This document shows, one piece after another, positions 24,191 to 36,827 of a stretch of 64,000 nt of DNA. The first letter of the stretch is position 1. Every line of letters begins with the position of its first letter. The notes beneath the pieces are model-generated. The model saw only the letters and a list, made by a program, of their open reading frames with translations, was not told where the DNA came from and ran no database searches. The position numbers were made by a program, and so were the translations under genes. The DNA is from Ficedula albicollis (Eukaryota > Chordata > Aves > Passeriformes > Muscicapidae), in NCBI RefSeq assembly GCF_000247815.1, contig NC_021674.1, positions 6,837,738 through 6,901,737 of the forward strand. The letters run 5' to 3'.

Positions 24191-25464
24191 AGAGTTTGTT
24201 CACAGATGGGTCAATCTTTGTCCCACTAGCTTGGATGAGAGCAGAGTTCTGTTTGCAAGACTACCAACTTCCCAAACACTTATGCCATAGGTGTAGAGCT
24301 GATTGGATGCCCCTTTGAACAAAATTGCTGAGTTTCCCTCTGGTTCCTTTCAATGTTCAGCTGTGTTTTCAGCCAAAGCCTGTCCTCAAACTTGGTGTGC
24401 GAGCCTGTAGCAGAACTAGGAAGGGACAAGGCCAAATGATGAAGTGGCACTCCCCAAAGACACTCCTCTCTACAGAATCCCTGGGGGGCTCTAGTAGAGG
24501 GCAAGGGGCTGGAGGAGTATGGACTGAAGGCTCTAGAGGCCTGTGATGCTAACAAAGAGCAAGATCCAAGCAACATACATTCAAGAAACCTACAGGGGAA
24601 AAAAAAAAAAAAAAGGATACACTTCCTTATCTTGGTATAAAGATTTTGGATGCACTGACCACACAGAACAGAAATTATTGCCAAGTTTGAGATGTGCTGG
24701 AAGCTGTCCTGCAAGACAGAACTAAATCAGAGCATCTTAAAGCAACTGACAGACTTATCTGCATTTCATCTCTTCTGGATAAAGTCCCTGAGAAAACTTC
24801 TTGAAAACATCAAGTTCCAGAAAATTTTTATGTTTCTAAAGAGCTCTCATAGATTTTCATTTAAGAAAATGTATAGCTATTGGTGTGCCAAATCAAGACA
24901 CCCTGAAAAATAATTGAATGTTGAAAAAGCAAATCTTCAAATAAAAATATGAAAGAGCAAGAAGTTTTTCTTTAAAATGTTGTTGGTATTTTGTAGCTTT
25001 ACAGGCAGATTTCCATGTAATTTCTACTCCTTCCCTTAACCACCTGATTTGGAACAAGATACAGCAATTTGCCACAAAGGAAAACACCCTTAATTATTCT
25101 TTGAGGCCAAAGCCTTATGGAGCCTTACCCAATGAGAGCTTTGAGTAGGGGGGTTTTCTCTCAACCCCAAAGGCATCACCACATACCTCATTACAAAGAT
25201 ATTAATCCTCAGACTAGAAACTGATTCATCTGCTCCTAGAGAAATTGCTGTCAACGCATTAAAAAATTATTTGGAGTTCCATTTTGGGTCAATTATATTA
25301 ATTGAATTTTCTCTCTCCTACTATCTTCTGTGCAAAGGACATCAGATTCAACAACACAGACCATTTGGGTGGCCTGAATTGATACAGATCCTTCACAAAC
25401 AAGTGTACAATCCAATATACACCAAATAATGACAGGATTTTGTTATGGAGTCAAGATGTCTGAG
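24191..25464. other. no gene seen
   Basis: Contains an A15-like run near 24599-24615. The 144-codon frame at 24280-24714 (minus) crosses this run and is not gene-like. Confidence 0.5.
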
Positions 25465-25625
25465 GATATGCAATTTAGTCAAGAGATATGAAATATAAAA
25501 AAAATCAATCAGAAGTAGATAGTAGAAATGCTTTCAATCCAGTCATGCTTTCTGCACCCTCTTACAGAAAGGCTGCTGGGCATTTTTAAAAATGACAGTG
25601 AAGATATGCAATTTAGTCAAGAGAT
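25465..25625 (+). repeat. 116-bp templated insertion flanked by 23-bp direct repeats
   Basis: A 23-bp sequence (GATATGCAATTTAG onward) occurs at 25465-25487 and again at 25603-25625. Between them lies a perfect copy of 23955-24070, in the same orientation. The insert has no poly-A tail, no terminal inverted repeats and no LTR, so it is not a classical transposon. The layout resembles break repair using a nearby template, with duplication of the broken ends, or an assembly error. Confidence 0.9.
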
Positions 25626-25765
25626 TATCAGCTTCAGACACCCAAAGTCCAGAGGAGAAGCCTTGGCACTGTTGATATTGAAGGCAGAGCAATGCCAATA
25701 TCAGACATCTGGAGCTGGACATGCTGTAGGAGATCCCTGGATTTTTGGAGTTATGGATATACAAC

Positions 25766-25905
25766 CTCTCTATTCTTCATTTCCCAGGACCCTCTCTTAT
25801 TTGACAGCTGCCAGTTTGCCTGGGTCTTTCCTGGCTCTCTATTCTTCATTTCCCAGAACCCTCTCTTATCTGACAGCTGCCAGTTTGCCTGGGTCTTTCC
25901 TGACA
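25766..25905. repeat. 69-bp tandem duplication
   Basis: Copies start at about 25766 and 25835, sharing CTATTCTTCATTTCCCAG and a GACAGCTGCCAGTTTGCC block, with about three differences. Confidence 0.92.
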
Positions 25906-28900
25906 CTACCTTCCTCTGCTCAGCTCTGCAGCAGGCCTCGTAACACACTGCTTGGGTTCCAGTTTATTGCATGCTTTAAGCTCAACTCCATCCCATCTGC
26001 TCCCACATTAAGATCCTTCTGGATTTGCTCTGTCCCTTCCTTCAGTATTCCTTATCAAGGCAATGGTGTTCAAATCAGGAGCTCATAAAGAAGCAACCGA
26101 ACTAAAAGGCAGAGTACTTATGAAATGAGCAGTCATTCAGCACGGTGGTTTTCTTCTAGAAAGCAGCAAAGATTTTGAGTCCATTGCTTAAGAAAACCTG
26201 TCTCCAGCTTTTAAGAATCAACACTTGAGAAGAGATGATGGTGATTAATTTTAAAATCTGTAATCTCCCACCAGTCATCTACTCGTAAAGAAGAGCAAAA
26301 TTTTTATTGTTGCCCATTCAGTTTCTTCAATGTTTGGCCTGAGTCACTGCATGAATCTTTTTCCCTTCCCTGAGACAAAGGGAAGGCCATCATTTTGCCT
26401 TCCTCACCACACAGCAGCCAGTGTGTTCTCCTCCCCAGGCATTTTTAGGTTTCTGTTCTGCTGGTGGGAGCGGGGAGGGGTAAGGTTCTGAAAGTTCAGT
26501 ATCTAGCATTTATTCAATCTTTTTTTCTGTGCTGTGCAGGCACCTTGTTTTGTTAATAAACAGTTGGGTTTTTTTCACTTCCACCCACTGGTATTAATTT
26601 TTTTCTTTGGCAGAAAAAGAGGATTACTGAAGCCCTTCTCTTTAGAGAAAACACTCATTCCAGTCCATTTTTCTCCTAAATTTGTCTCTAAACAGAGACA
26701 CATGCCACGTGCTCTGGCTACCTTGTATTTGCTTCACCATCTTTGACCTTTCAGTATCTTGTGGATATGTCAAAGCATATTTTGCCCAGCGAACTATCAG
26801 AAAGGAATTGGCTTGCACAGCCCATTCCAACATTTCTGAGCCAGGACTGAGGTAGCCTTATTGGCCCCCATGGGGTGATAACACATTAAAAAGTCCCTTT
26901 TGCCATCTCATTTATTACCCAAAATGGCATTGCATGGAAATATTAGAAGATCCAGTATTCACAGAGATAGGCTAATTTTAATGATTAACTGAGGAACTAT
27001 TAAATTTGACTTCACTGCTCCACTGTCATTATGGAATTAGTATTAACAGCCATGTACTTGCTGCAAGATATGTAATGAGACTTGCTGGAAATGACAATGC
27101 CAAGGATCAGAATCTCTATAATTACAAACTCAGTACATATAATTTAGGAAGAAAAAAAAATTAAAAATCTCCCGTGAGCCTCAGTTAGTTGCCAAATTGT
27201 GCTTGGGTCCCTGGAATGTGAAGCCAAATAATTTTATTTTTCCTCCCTCTCGTCTTCTCTCTGAGTCTCTTGCTCTCTCTGGTTGCATTTAATTAAGCCT
27301 GGATAAAATTAGCAGACAGAAAATCAACACTTTTTTTAAATGTCTCATCGCAGGATGATGGCAGGACAGCTTCTTGAAAACTCCAGCAGTTCTTCATTGC
27401 AATGGCCATAAAGAGTGCAGTAATGCCAAGCCTCCTGGATAACCCGTCATGGCTGCTTGGGAAAACAGAGGACCAGGAGAGAGTAAATCCAAGGCTTGTG
27501 GCATTACCCTTCCCCCCATCTAAGTTGTAAATTGGTATGTTAAAATTTGCCACTCCTTGCTTTGGTGGCAATTCCCTCCACATGAAACACATCTCACCTT
27601 GGTCTCCACCAGCACCAGTGTCATTTTTCTTTGTCCTTTGACTTCATCTCTACCTCCTTTCTGGCCCTTTTTCCACACTTTTCTGGCTGTATCCTTTGTT
27701 TAAAGCATCTCAATCCTCCAGTGAATAGCCTGGTGTCCTCTGAGGATCTAAGCTCCCTCCTCATCACTTGTTCTGGCTGTTTTTCCTTTTCTGTCATGAG
27801 CATCTGATCCACTCACTGGAGCTTCCCATTCTCTGACAGCCATTTATGCCTCATCGTCTCCTCCACAATTGCATTTTTCACTTTGTCTTCTCTTCTTGAT
27901 CTTTCCAATCCTTCTAAAACCTTTGTTTCCACATGTATTTCAACCCTTTTCTTTCCTTGTGCTAATGTCTCATGTCCTTACACCATCTTCAGGGCAATGT
28001 TCACCTTTAAGTGATAAATCTTCCTCTCATCCTGAGGACCTCCCTGCCCCTTCAGGCTCTCACATATTCAGTAGATGAACAACTGACTCACTGGACAGAT
28101 TAATCAAGTAGGAAAATTTTTTCCATGATGAGTCCTGGTCCTCTTCTGCCAAAATGAAGACTATCCTGTGGATGGCAGAGGGTCTAAAATGGAGCCTTTT
28201 ACAGTACAAAGAGACATCTTGGCTTTGATATTTTTTCTCCAATCTTTTTCTCCCCAGGGATGATGGACAAACATAGTCCTCATTCTTACCATCATTTCGT
28301 AATACCCATGTGGGCTTGATGTGTCACCTTCTGTCCAAAATTGAATTTTATCTCCAATCCTGCATGTTTTCTCTGTAATCTTCCAGACAGGAGTTATTTG
28401 TCACTGACCTTGAATAGCAGCTCTTACCCCTCAAAAGGTCTGCTGTACTCACCTGCAAATTTACTTAAATTTCCCTTTTTTTCTTTAGCCCAGTCACAGT
28501 GCAAACATCTGCTCTGTATGACACAAAATACAGAAATGGTTTTTATTTTAAACACTCTTCTTCTTCACAAGATACAGCCAGTGCACTGTTTAGTTACCTG
28601 TAGAGAATGTCTATGTGATGCTCTCTCTTTCCTAACTTCCCTCTCTAACAATTACAATGACTAAATTTGATACTGTTTTAAGGGGTTTTTTTAAAGTGAA
28701 AGTATGGGAGAGTATTTTTACTCCAAAATTCTCATCAAATATTCCTCTTCTGTGGCTCCTCTTCATAGAGACATCTCTACTGAGTTGCTAGTGTCTGTAG
28801 TGCATCCTAGAAAAGTTGTCCTGATCTGCTCCAGAGCTTCCAGGAGATACCACTATGAATGTGTTAAAGCTGATTCTAGAGATGCCCTTCAGCGTCCACA

Positions 28901-29984
28901 CTGGAAAATTGTTGTCAGGAGAGCCAAGGATTTGGCAGAAAATATCTGTTCTAATTGTCATTTTATTGACAGAATTTCTGTAAACCCTGCATCAAAACAG
29001 AGGGAGAAGTGCAGGTGGCAATGCAGTTCAATTGCTGTGGATTCATCTCTGGAGAAAGAAGGGATTAACAGCCTTTTCTCAGATGACTCTGACACTTGTG
29101 CCTCCTCCCAGATGAAGTTATGACAGTTTTTTTCAAGACATACAGCTTTGGCATTTGAAAGAGTAAATTGGAAGTGGTATTGTAATACACAACACAAAAG
29201 CAGCACAAGAACAGACAAGGCTGTTGGGATTCATGAATTTGGGTCCTCACAGTGGGGATAAAAACATGTATCTGTGAATGAAATAAGATATTCACTGTTT
29301 TTATGGAGTAATGATGAAAAAAAAAAAAAAACAAACCGAAAAGAGCAGGGTAAAGATTCCTTGTGGCCCACAAATCTGTTTTTGTTCAATAGGGTGTTGA
29401 TTTTATTTTTGAAATTCACCCCATGGTGCAGAGTGGCCCCCTCTGTATCCTAACTGCAATGCTGTCTGTGCTGCTAGTGGATGCTGTTTCAAGAAAAAGT
29501 GTAAATTGCTGTAAGTCAGCACCCGTGAATACGTTTCAATATTTGAAGTCAATTTGTGGGACACTTGTGGTCCTGTTGCTCATCTGCTTGTCCTTTCTCC
29601 TCTTGTTCCTCCTTTTCTGCCTCTTGTCAGTAGCAGCCTGTCTCTGCCAGCCTGATCAGGGTTGGTTTTTTTTCCTTTTTTTCAACTGCTTTTCCTTTCT
29701 CAACTGCTGTGAGTTCATGACCAAAACAAACCTTGAAATACTTTGAACAGACAGATGATGATACAGCTGGTCCAAGGTTTTGAGTGACTGTTATTACCAT
29801 GTACTGTGCTTAACCTTTCTTCAGCAACAAAGCTACAAGAAAAAGACAGAAGCCAAGGGAAAAACTACATTTTCTGGAATCAGTGCCCTAATTTCTCCTT
29901 TTTGACATTTGCACATACTGTTTTGTCTTCAAGAATATAGGATATGCCCTTCATAACAAAAGAAAATAAAGGTTGAGCTGTTCA
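25906..29984. other. no gene seen; possible conserved non-coding block near 26870-27150
   Basis: Unique sequence. The 139-codon frame at 28704-29123 is the most protein-like by composition (mixed charge, several Cys) but lacks a Kozak context, splice sites and any family match I know. The stretch 26870-27150 (ATTACCCAAAATGGCATTGC, TTTTAATGATTAACTGAGG) could be a conserved regulatory element. Confidence 0.35.
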
Positions 29985-30440
29985 AGTCTTTTGAGGATCC
30001 AAAGGAGGTGCACAAGAGTGGTGAGAGGTCTGGAAGAGAAGCTGTATGAGGAGCAGCTGAGGTCACTTCTGCAGCCTAGAGGAGACTGACAGGAGACATC
30101 ATTGCAGTCTACAGCTTTCACAGAAGGGGAAGAGGAGGAGCACTGAACTCTTCTTCCTGGGGATCAATGAGAGGACTCGAGGGAATGACCTGAAGCTGAG
30201 TCAGGTGATGTTTGCTTTAAAAATCAGGAAAAGGTTTTTCACCCCGAGGGTGTCTGAAAGAGGCTCCCCAGGGAACAGTTCACAGCACCAAATCTGACAT
30301 TTTCAGAAGTTTTGGACAATACCCTCAGGCCTAGGGTGAGGTTTTTGGCTTGTTCCCTGCATGGAGTCAGGAGTTGCACTTGACCACCCTTGTGGGTCCC
30401 TTCCAACTCAGGATATTCTACAATTCTCTCCTGTCTTCCA
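29985..30440 (+). mobile_element. CR1 LINE 3' region
   Basis: This is the longest CR1 piece in the window. It shows 'gaggtgcacaagagtggtgag', 'aagctgtatgaggagcagctg', 'gggatcaatgagaggactcg', 'caggaaaaggtttttcacc', and ends with CCTTGTGGGTCCCTTCCAAC and TATTCTACAATTCT. Only the end of the pol region and the 3' untranslated part remain. There is no intact frame. Confidence 0.85.
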
Positions 30441-30736
30441 GGAAGTATTTGGGTCACCCTTCAAGTTAACAGACAGCTGAGTTAGGGGGCCTCTCCTTTT
30501 CTTTAAAGAAGAAGAAAATAATACCATTTTTGACGTCACTGAGTTTCTAAAAGTCAAAAGTTATCATAGAGAGATCCACATTGGGTTACATGGCATTGCT
30601 TAGCACCAAAACCAAGTTATTGCCCTGTACTTCCTACAGCCATGTATTCCCTGTTGTAGGAAAAAGCAAGCAGGGAAAAACATCATAGCAACTGTACATG
30701 TTCCACTGCACAGCTTCTCTGGGGACACATCTGAGT

Positions 30737-30862
30737 GGTCCTCTTGGTACTGCCTGTGCACAGCCTGCCTTGCTGCCCAGATTGCAGTGGTAAATACTGA
30801 TGGTCCTCTTGGACCTGTGCACAGCCTGCCTTGCTGCCCAGATTGCCGTGGTAAATACTATT
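30737..30862. repeat. 61-65-bp tandem duplication
   Basis: Copies start at 30737 and 30802 (GGTCCTCTTGG...). The second lacks about 4 bp near its start. Both share 'acagcctgccttgctgccc'. Confidence 0.9.
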
Positions 30863-31341
30863 GCCCAGCACAGCTCAAAAGTTGTCACCCATTGGTTTCT
30901 CCTCTTCTGCTTTATGTTTTATCCAAAGCCACAAGTCCAAGCAGTCAAGTATTTGGAACCCTTCCCTGGCTATTTGCTATTTGTTTATTGTGGAAACAAA
31001 TCTTGTCAAAGTGTTAATTGATCTCCTTTCTTATCAACTAATTCTTTTCAGTGGTTTGCAGAATGAAGGTGCTTAATATAACAGATATTGCTTGGTTTTC
31101 TTTGCATTTCTTGAGGCAAAGTTGGTGTCATCCCTAATTTTCTCCATAGCAGCTCCTCATAACAAACCTGAGCAGCCTGCCAACTTCCCTGGCACGGTGG
31201 GAAGTTTGCACTCTCCCAAGTGCCTGCTGCGCTCTGGTAGCATTCAGTAGATACAGGGCCATGAAATGAAGCTTCAGGAAGGAGATGGAGAACTGCCTGC
31301 AGGTGGGACCTGTTGGTTGGTGATGGATTTTGCTGCTGTGA

Positions 31342-31546
31342 CAAATAAGGGAGATTTTCCTGTGAGGCTTTTGCCTGTCCTCTGCTCTCTCTCTCTCACT
31401 TCTTCTGGCTCCTGGACTCCAAAAATACTTTCTCAAAGCAAAGGCAAATAAGGGAGATTTTCCTGTGAGGTTTTTGCCTGTCCTCTGCTCTCTCTTTCTC
31501 ACTTCTTCTGGCTGCTGGACTCCAAAAATACTTTCTCAAAGCAAAG
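31342..31546. repeat. 103-bp tandem duplication
   Basis: Copies start at 31342 and 31445 (CAAATAAGGGAGATTTTCC...) and differ at about three bases. Confidence 0.93.
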
Positions 31547-33110
31547 TGATGCTGCAACATCAAGGATAGGAGTAAAATTATTAACAATAACTTCAAATAA
31601 GCAGGGAGCAAGATCATAACCAACAGTATAGCTGTGAGGCCTTCTTAAGGCAGAAAGAAAAAAATAAAAATATATGAAATAAGGTTAGTTAACTCTGCCA
31701 CCTAGATGAACATTATATGGATAAGTATTCTGTACACATACACCATTCAGCAGCATGTTTAATTTGTTAAGCACAAATGGATTCAAAAAGTGAGCCCCCT
31801 AATCTTCATTAGAACTGATGAGAATGAATTGCAAGACGTGGCATTATTATTCTGGCATGATTCACTTCATGTGGAAACCTCTGAAGCATTAAGGAGCACA
31901 AATAGGCTGCAGCATGGCCACTTTAGGCTTTGCCATCGCCATCTTGACAAATCTGAGCCTTTTTTCTCCTGCACTGCAGGATGCATTAAAATAATGGCAG
32001 CCCAAGAGCAGCAACAAATAAAACCAGGCAGAAAGCTCTCTCATACATAAGAAGATATTAGAGGAATTTGCCTTCTATTTTCAAAAAAGATTGCTGCATA
32101 CCCGGTAAGCAGATGCCTACATAGCTCTTCAGCCTTTGCAAAATATTGCTTCATGTTCCTCATTTTATGGCAAAATAGGTCATCAATTTTGACACAGCTC
32201 TTGCTAACCTTACAAGTATTTCAATTAACTTTTTCTTCATTATAAAGAGGTAGAGCTGCATCATTTTTTGCTCTTAGCTTTTCTGTCCTACATACCTTTC
32301 TTCTGGGCTCTCTCTCCCTTCTCCTGTCATTGTTCACAGAGCTTTTCAAGTCTTCCTGAAAAAGGCCATTACTTGAGTCATCAGTCTAAATTAAGCCAAA
32401 AAAGAAATTTAAGAGTGAGCAAAGCTTGCACACAGATTGCTCCAGCCAGCAGGTGCCTCTGGCCTGGGCAAAACACACTTGAGTTTCATAGGCATAACCA
32501 TAAGCCTTACTTTGAATGTCAATACCCCAACAAAGTTCTACAAAATGCTAATGGTTTAGCAGCAACCTTTCAGTGTAACCCTACGTGGATGCCAAGGTCC
32601 TTAAACACAAGAGTCCAAGCAGTCAAGTGAGGAACCAGGAGTTCAGCACTGCCAGAACAGCCTTCCCTTGCCACGTATGCAACCACAGCAGTAAATTATT
32701 TTTGCCCCTGGGATGGTGCAATGGCCTGGTCATCTGAAGCATCTCAGAAGGTTTTGACCTCATACCTCATTAGGAGAATCCTCTCACCACTATTAGTTGC
32801 GATGAAGCTGCTCCCATCTCTGGTTTTCTGGAGATGAGCTAGAGTTCACAAAGAGAAGCCTCAGAAATTAAAAGTCCTAAATGTGCATGTAGAGTAGATT
32901 AGACCTTCTATATTATAGCTCCATTATAGCAAACCCATAACCTTTCATGGACACAAGCAGAGTGATTGCTACTTAAGAATAAGACCTCTCCTTGTGGCCA
33001 AAATTACATCTTCCCTCCCAACTCTCAATTAGATGACAATCATAGCATTTCAAATCAACAGCTAATTAACACCTCTCTATACTTTCTAGACAGAGATGCA
33101 ACCTGATCGT
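31547..33110. other. no gene seen
   Basis: Unique sequence. Short open frames (for example 31790-32050 and 32268-32630) have no recognised domains. Confidence 0.5.
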
Positions 33111-33114
33111 TCAC

Positions 33115-33740
33115 TCATTCATTCATTCATTCATTCATTCATTCATTCATTCATTCATTCATTCATTCATTCATTCATTCATTCATTCATTCATTCATTC
33201 ATTCATTCATTCATTCATTCATTCATTCATTCATTCATTCATTCATTCATTCATTCATTCATTCATTCATTCATTCATTCATTCATTCATTCATTCATTC
33301 ATTCATTCATTCATTCATTCATTCATTCATTCATTCATTCATTCATTCATTCATTCATTCATTCATTCATTCATTCATTCATTCATTCATTCATTCATTC
33401 ATTCATTCATTCATTCATTCATTCATTCATTCATTCATTCATTCATTCATTCATTCATTCATTCATTCATTCATTCATTCATTCATTCATTCATTCATTC
33501 ATTCATTCATTCATTCATTCATTCATTCATTCATTCATTCATTCATTCATTCATTCATTCATTCATTCATTCATTCATTCATTCATTCATTCATTCATTC
33601 ATTCATTCATTCATTCATTCATTCATTCATTCATTCATTCATTCATTCATTCATTCATTCATTCATTCATTCATTCATTCATTCATTCATTCATTCATTC
33701 ATTCATTCATTCATTCATTCATTCATTCACTCATTCATCA
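33115..33740. repeat. giant pure (ATTC)n microsatellite, over 600 bp
   Basis: About 150 uninterrupted ATTC units, with single-base changes only at the two ends (CACTCATTC). Because four is not a multiple of three, all frames stay open and give an Ile-His-Ser-Phe repeat. This is a simple repeat, not a gene. Confidence 0.99.
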
Positions 33741-36700
33741 TCTCCATTTTTTTGGACCTGTTGCTTTAAATCCTTGAGGCAGGAGCAGAAGCCTGTGTGG
33801 AGTTTTGAAGATGATCCCTACAGAAGTGGGGATTCCCAACAACACTGGGAATTTCCTGGAAGTGGCATTCACTGGGCAACACTGCTCTCAGTTTCCTTTC
33901 TGCAGCTCTACAGAACTTAGTGTTCAGGAAGCACCTGTCATTGTGTTGGTGTTTGATCTGTTCTATTACACATATTTTTATAGTAAAGAACTGTTATTCC
34001 TTTTCCTACATTTTTGCTTGGAAGACCTGTAATTTTAAAAGTTATAACAATTTGGAGGAAGGGGTTTTCTTTCCATTCCAGGAAAATTTCCACCTTCCTT
34101 GGGGGACATTTGTTTTTTAAACTAAAACACCCTCCCATCTGTGATTTGGGTCTGCAGAGGGTAGGTTCCTCTGGCATACCAGGTTCAACCTTCATCAAAG
34201 ATTAAATTCAAGACCCCTAACCCAAGTGCCTCTGAGGCTCTGGTTCACTTTGCTGTTGAGAGGCCAAGTGTCCCCAACAGATCCTCGTATCGGATCTTGA
34301 CTAGCTCTTCCACTTACTTCTTTTTCCTTCTCCCTCAGTTTTGCTGAACTCCAAATAGTCACCCCTCATTGTGTGTCCTGGTGAACACTGTGACCTCTCC
34401 TTAATGTACTGTTGAGGAAGGACGAGGAGGGAATCAATCCCAGCATATTGGTTATTAGATTTTGAGGAACCAAAGGCTTTTTTTCTGGCATTTCAATCAC
34501 AGAAGGAGACAGCCCTGTTCTTCTTCAGTGGAACTTATAAATATGGGAATAAGGAAAACTTCAGAAACAAGAGGAGAACAGGCTGGCTCACTTGCTCTAG
34601 CTTTGTTGGTATTAAACCTGTAAATAGACGTATATACCCAGAGCAAGGTTTTTCCTTTGTCTGTTTGCTTTCTAAAAAACAAAAAAGGTGGACAAACCAG
34701 ATTATCCCTTGGGTGTTTGGCCACATCACAGCTTCTTAGAAAGAGATTTGCATCTTAAAATGTCTTCCCTCTGCTGGAAAACTTGTAGTTTCTCCCTTGG
34801 CACCTCTGGGTGCAGTCCTTGGGCACCAAGGAACAAATGAAGGTTTTATGTTTCCATGTCTGTCTGCAGAGGGATAGGGAGTGAATGATGGGACAGGGGC
34901 AGCACAGAAACCCCCCATTCCCAGAGGCAAAAGAGCAGGCAGGCACACAGTTTAATTTAGAGAAATTAATACTTGGCTCGCCTAAAGACCTCAAGGCATC
35001 ACTGAATATTTTCAGGGGGAAACCCATGCTGGGAAGCTTTAATTAAACTAAACAGCTGGCAAAAAAAAAAAAAGGGTAGAAAAAGTGGATAAAAAATGTG
35101 CAGTGTCAAAGAGTTATTAATATAAATATTAATAATTAATATAAACCTGGTATCTCACCAGGGATTAAATCCTTCCCTGCTGTTGCAGAATGCCCAGCTC
35201 CCCATCCTCCCTATCAACTGATTTAGGATTGAAGGATCTCACCCTGAAGGATGGGGAAGCAGCGTGCCAGAAGGGATTCATGCTCCTGTTGGAAGAGAGA
35301 GAAACCACACAGCTGGGAAGCTGGCTTTCCTCTCATTGCACCATGCTGGCTGATGGCCAGGTCTTCTGGAGCTGGGAGTGAGGTGCCAGAATCACTCCAT
35401 CTTGTATTTTGGAGAGTACAGAAATGGAGTTTTCTTTGGACTGTCTCCTTTCAGACAGCAAAACTCAACCCTGTCCAGATTGTATCATTTTTCCCCAGGC
35501 TTCTCTGGGCAGTGTTGTGATAGTTTGCTTGGCACAAGGATTTTGTTGCCCTTTCCCCACTGACTGTCTGAATTTGGACCCTCTTGCTCTGCTCTTGTTT
35601 GGAACTCCAGTCTGAAAAATTTAGGCACTGGCTTTGCTGTTCATTTCATTATTTCTTATGGCCAGGGCTGAATAAATTTATTTTTACCTGGAAAGCTGCC
35701 TCCTTTGCTTAAGTAAGCATGGGGGAACCTGAAAGTTCTTAAAAATAAAGTCTCATGTTATAAAGTAAGTGGGTACATTCAAATGTGAGTCATCTATTTC
35801 ATAATATCTATCATTCAGCAGCAAACTCTATGCTTTACACTACAGCACACTGCAGCTCCTAAGTGAACCTGAGGATTTCATGATTCCTCACGAGAAGGGT
35901 TTGCCACATGACTGTTGGAGACAACCTTCCCCAGCAGCCAGGCACTGTGAGCTGGGGTAGATGATGCTTTGTGCCTTTTGCAGAGGTAAAATACTCACTT
36001 GCATTGATCCGCCCATGGATTTTTTTTAGGCTTATCTAGGATACTAGCAGAAGTAAATGGAATAAAGATTTTCAGAGAAGGTTCAAAATTTATTTTAAGG
36101 TTGGTTTGCTGGTCTTCATGGTTGCAAGGGCATGAGTTCAGACACAGTTGGTTCAGAGGCACCCTTTCTGGGCTTGAAAACCAATAGGCAGTTGACAAAT
36201 CAGTGGCAGCAGTGTTTCTTGGCCCACAAAAAGCACTCGTGCAAGGGAGGCCAAGCATGAACCCACCTCCTCTATTATGCACTGCTGTGCCAGCTCTGAA
36301 GATTGAGAGCCCAGAGGATGCAGATGACAACCCTTGGTGCTGGGCATTACAGTGTGCTTGGTGACAGTCCTTGAAGCAGCACATGAACCTGTGATGTGCT
36401 GCACATCAAAAGTGAGGTTTCTTCCCAGCCATGGGGAATTGTGATGCAAACCAGAAATCTCTCTGGCTGCGATGGGGCATGTTGGAGCCAAAGTGACTGT
36501 GCCAGGTTCCTGCTCCTCGGCCACTCTCCTCCACAAGCTCTGTGCTTTGCATATTGCCAACTAATGAGAACATTTAAATAATCATTGTTTGAGGGAGGCA
36601 TAATTGCTAGCTCTTAGTTTGCCCACTGACATCAATGCTATCAAAGAAGCCTAAACACACACACTACCTTTTCTGAGGAATTACCACACTGCAACAATAC

Positions 36701-36827
36701 CTGTGTCTCTTATTGATCCACCCATTGAGGATTATACAGAGCTGTTGACAGATAAGACTGAACATATGAAACAGCCACCGTGAAGCGCTGGTACGATACA
36801 AAGCCTTTACTGAATACTAATGTGAAC
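33741..36827. other. no gene seen
   Basis: Unique sequence with an A13 run near 35060. The frames at 35995-36384 and 36153-36560 (minus) overlap each other and have no recognised domain. Confidence 0.45.

Noticed and set aside
25528..26088. 186-codon plus-strand frame
   Set aside because: It crosses the templated insertion and the 69-bp tandem duplication, so its length is a product of duplication.
28704..29123. 139-codon plus-strand frame with protein-like composition
   Set aside because: No splice context, weak start context and no family recognised; kept as a note only.
33115..33740. CRISPR-like regular repetition
   Set aside because: No spacers; it is a simple tetranucleotide repeat in vertebrate DNA.
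33096..33920. 274-codon open frame with an Ile-His-Ser-Phe repeat
   Set aside because: It is only the translation of the (ATTC)n microsatellite; all frames stay open for the same reason.
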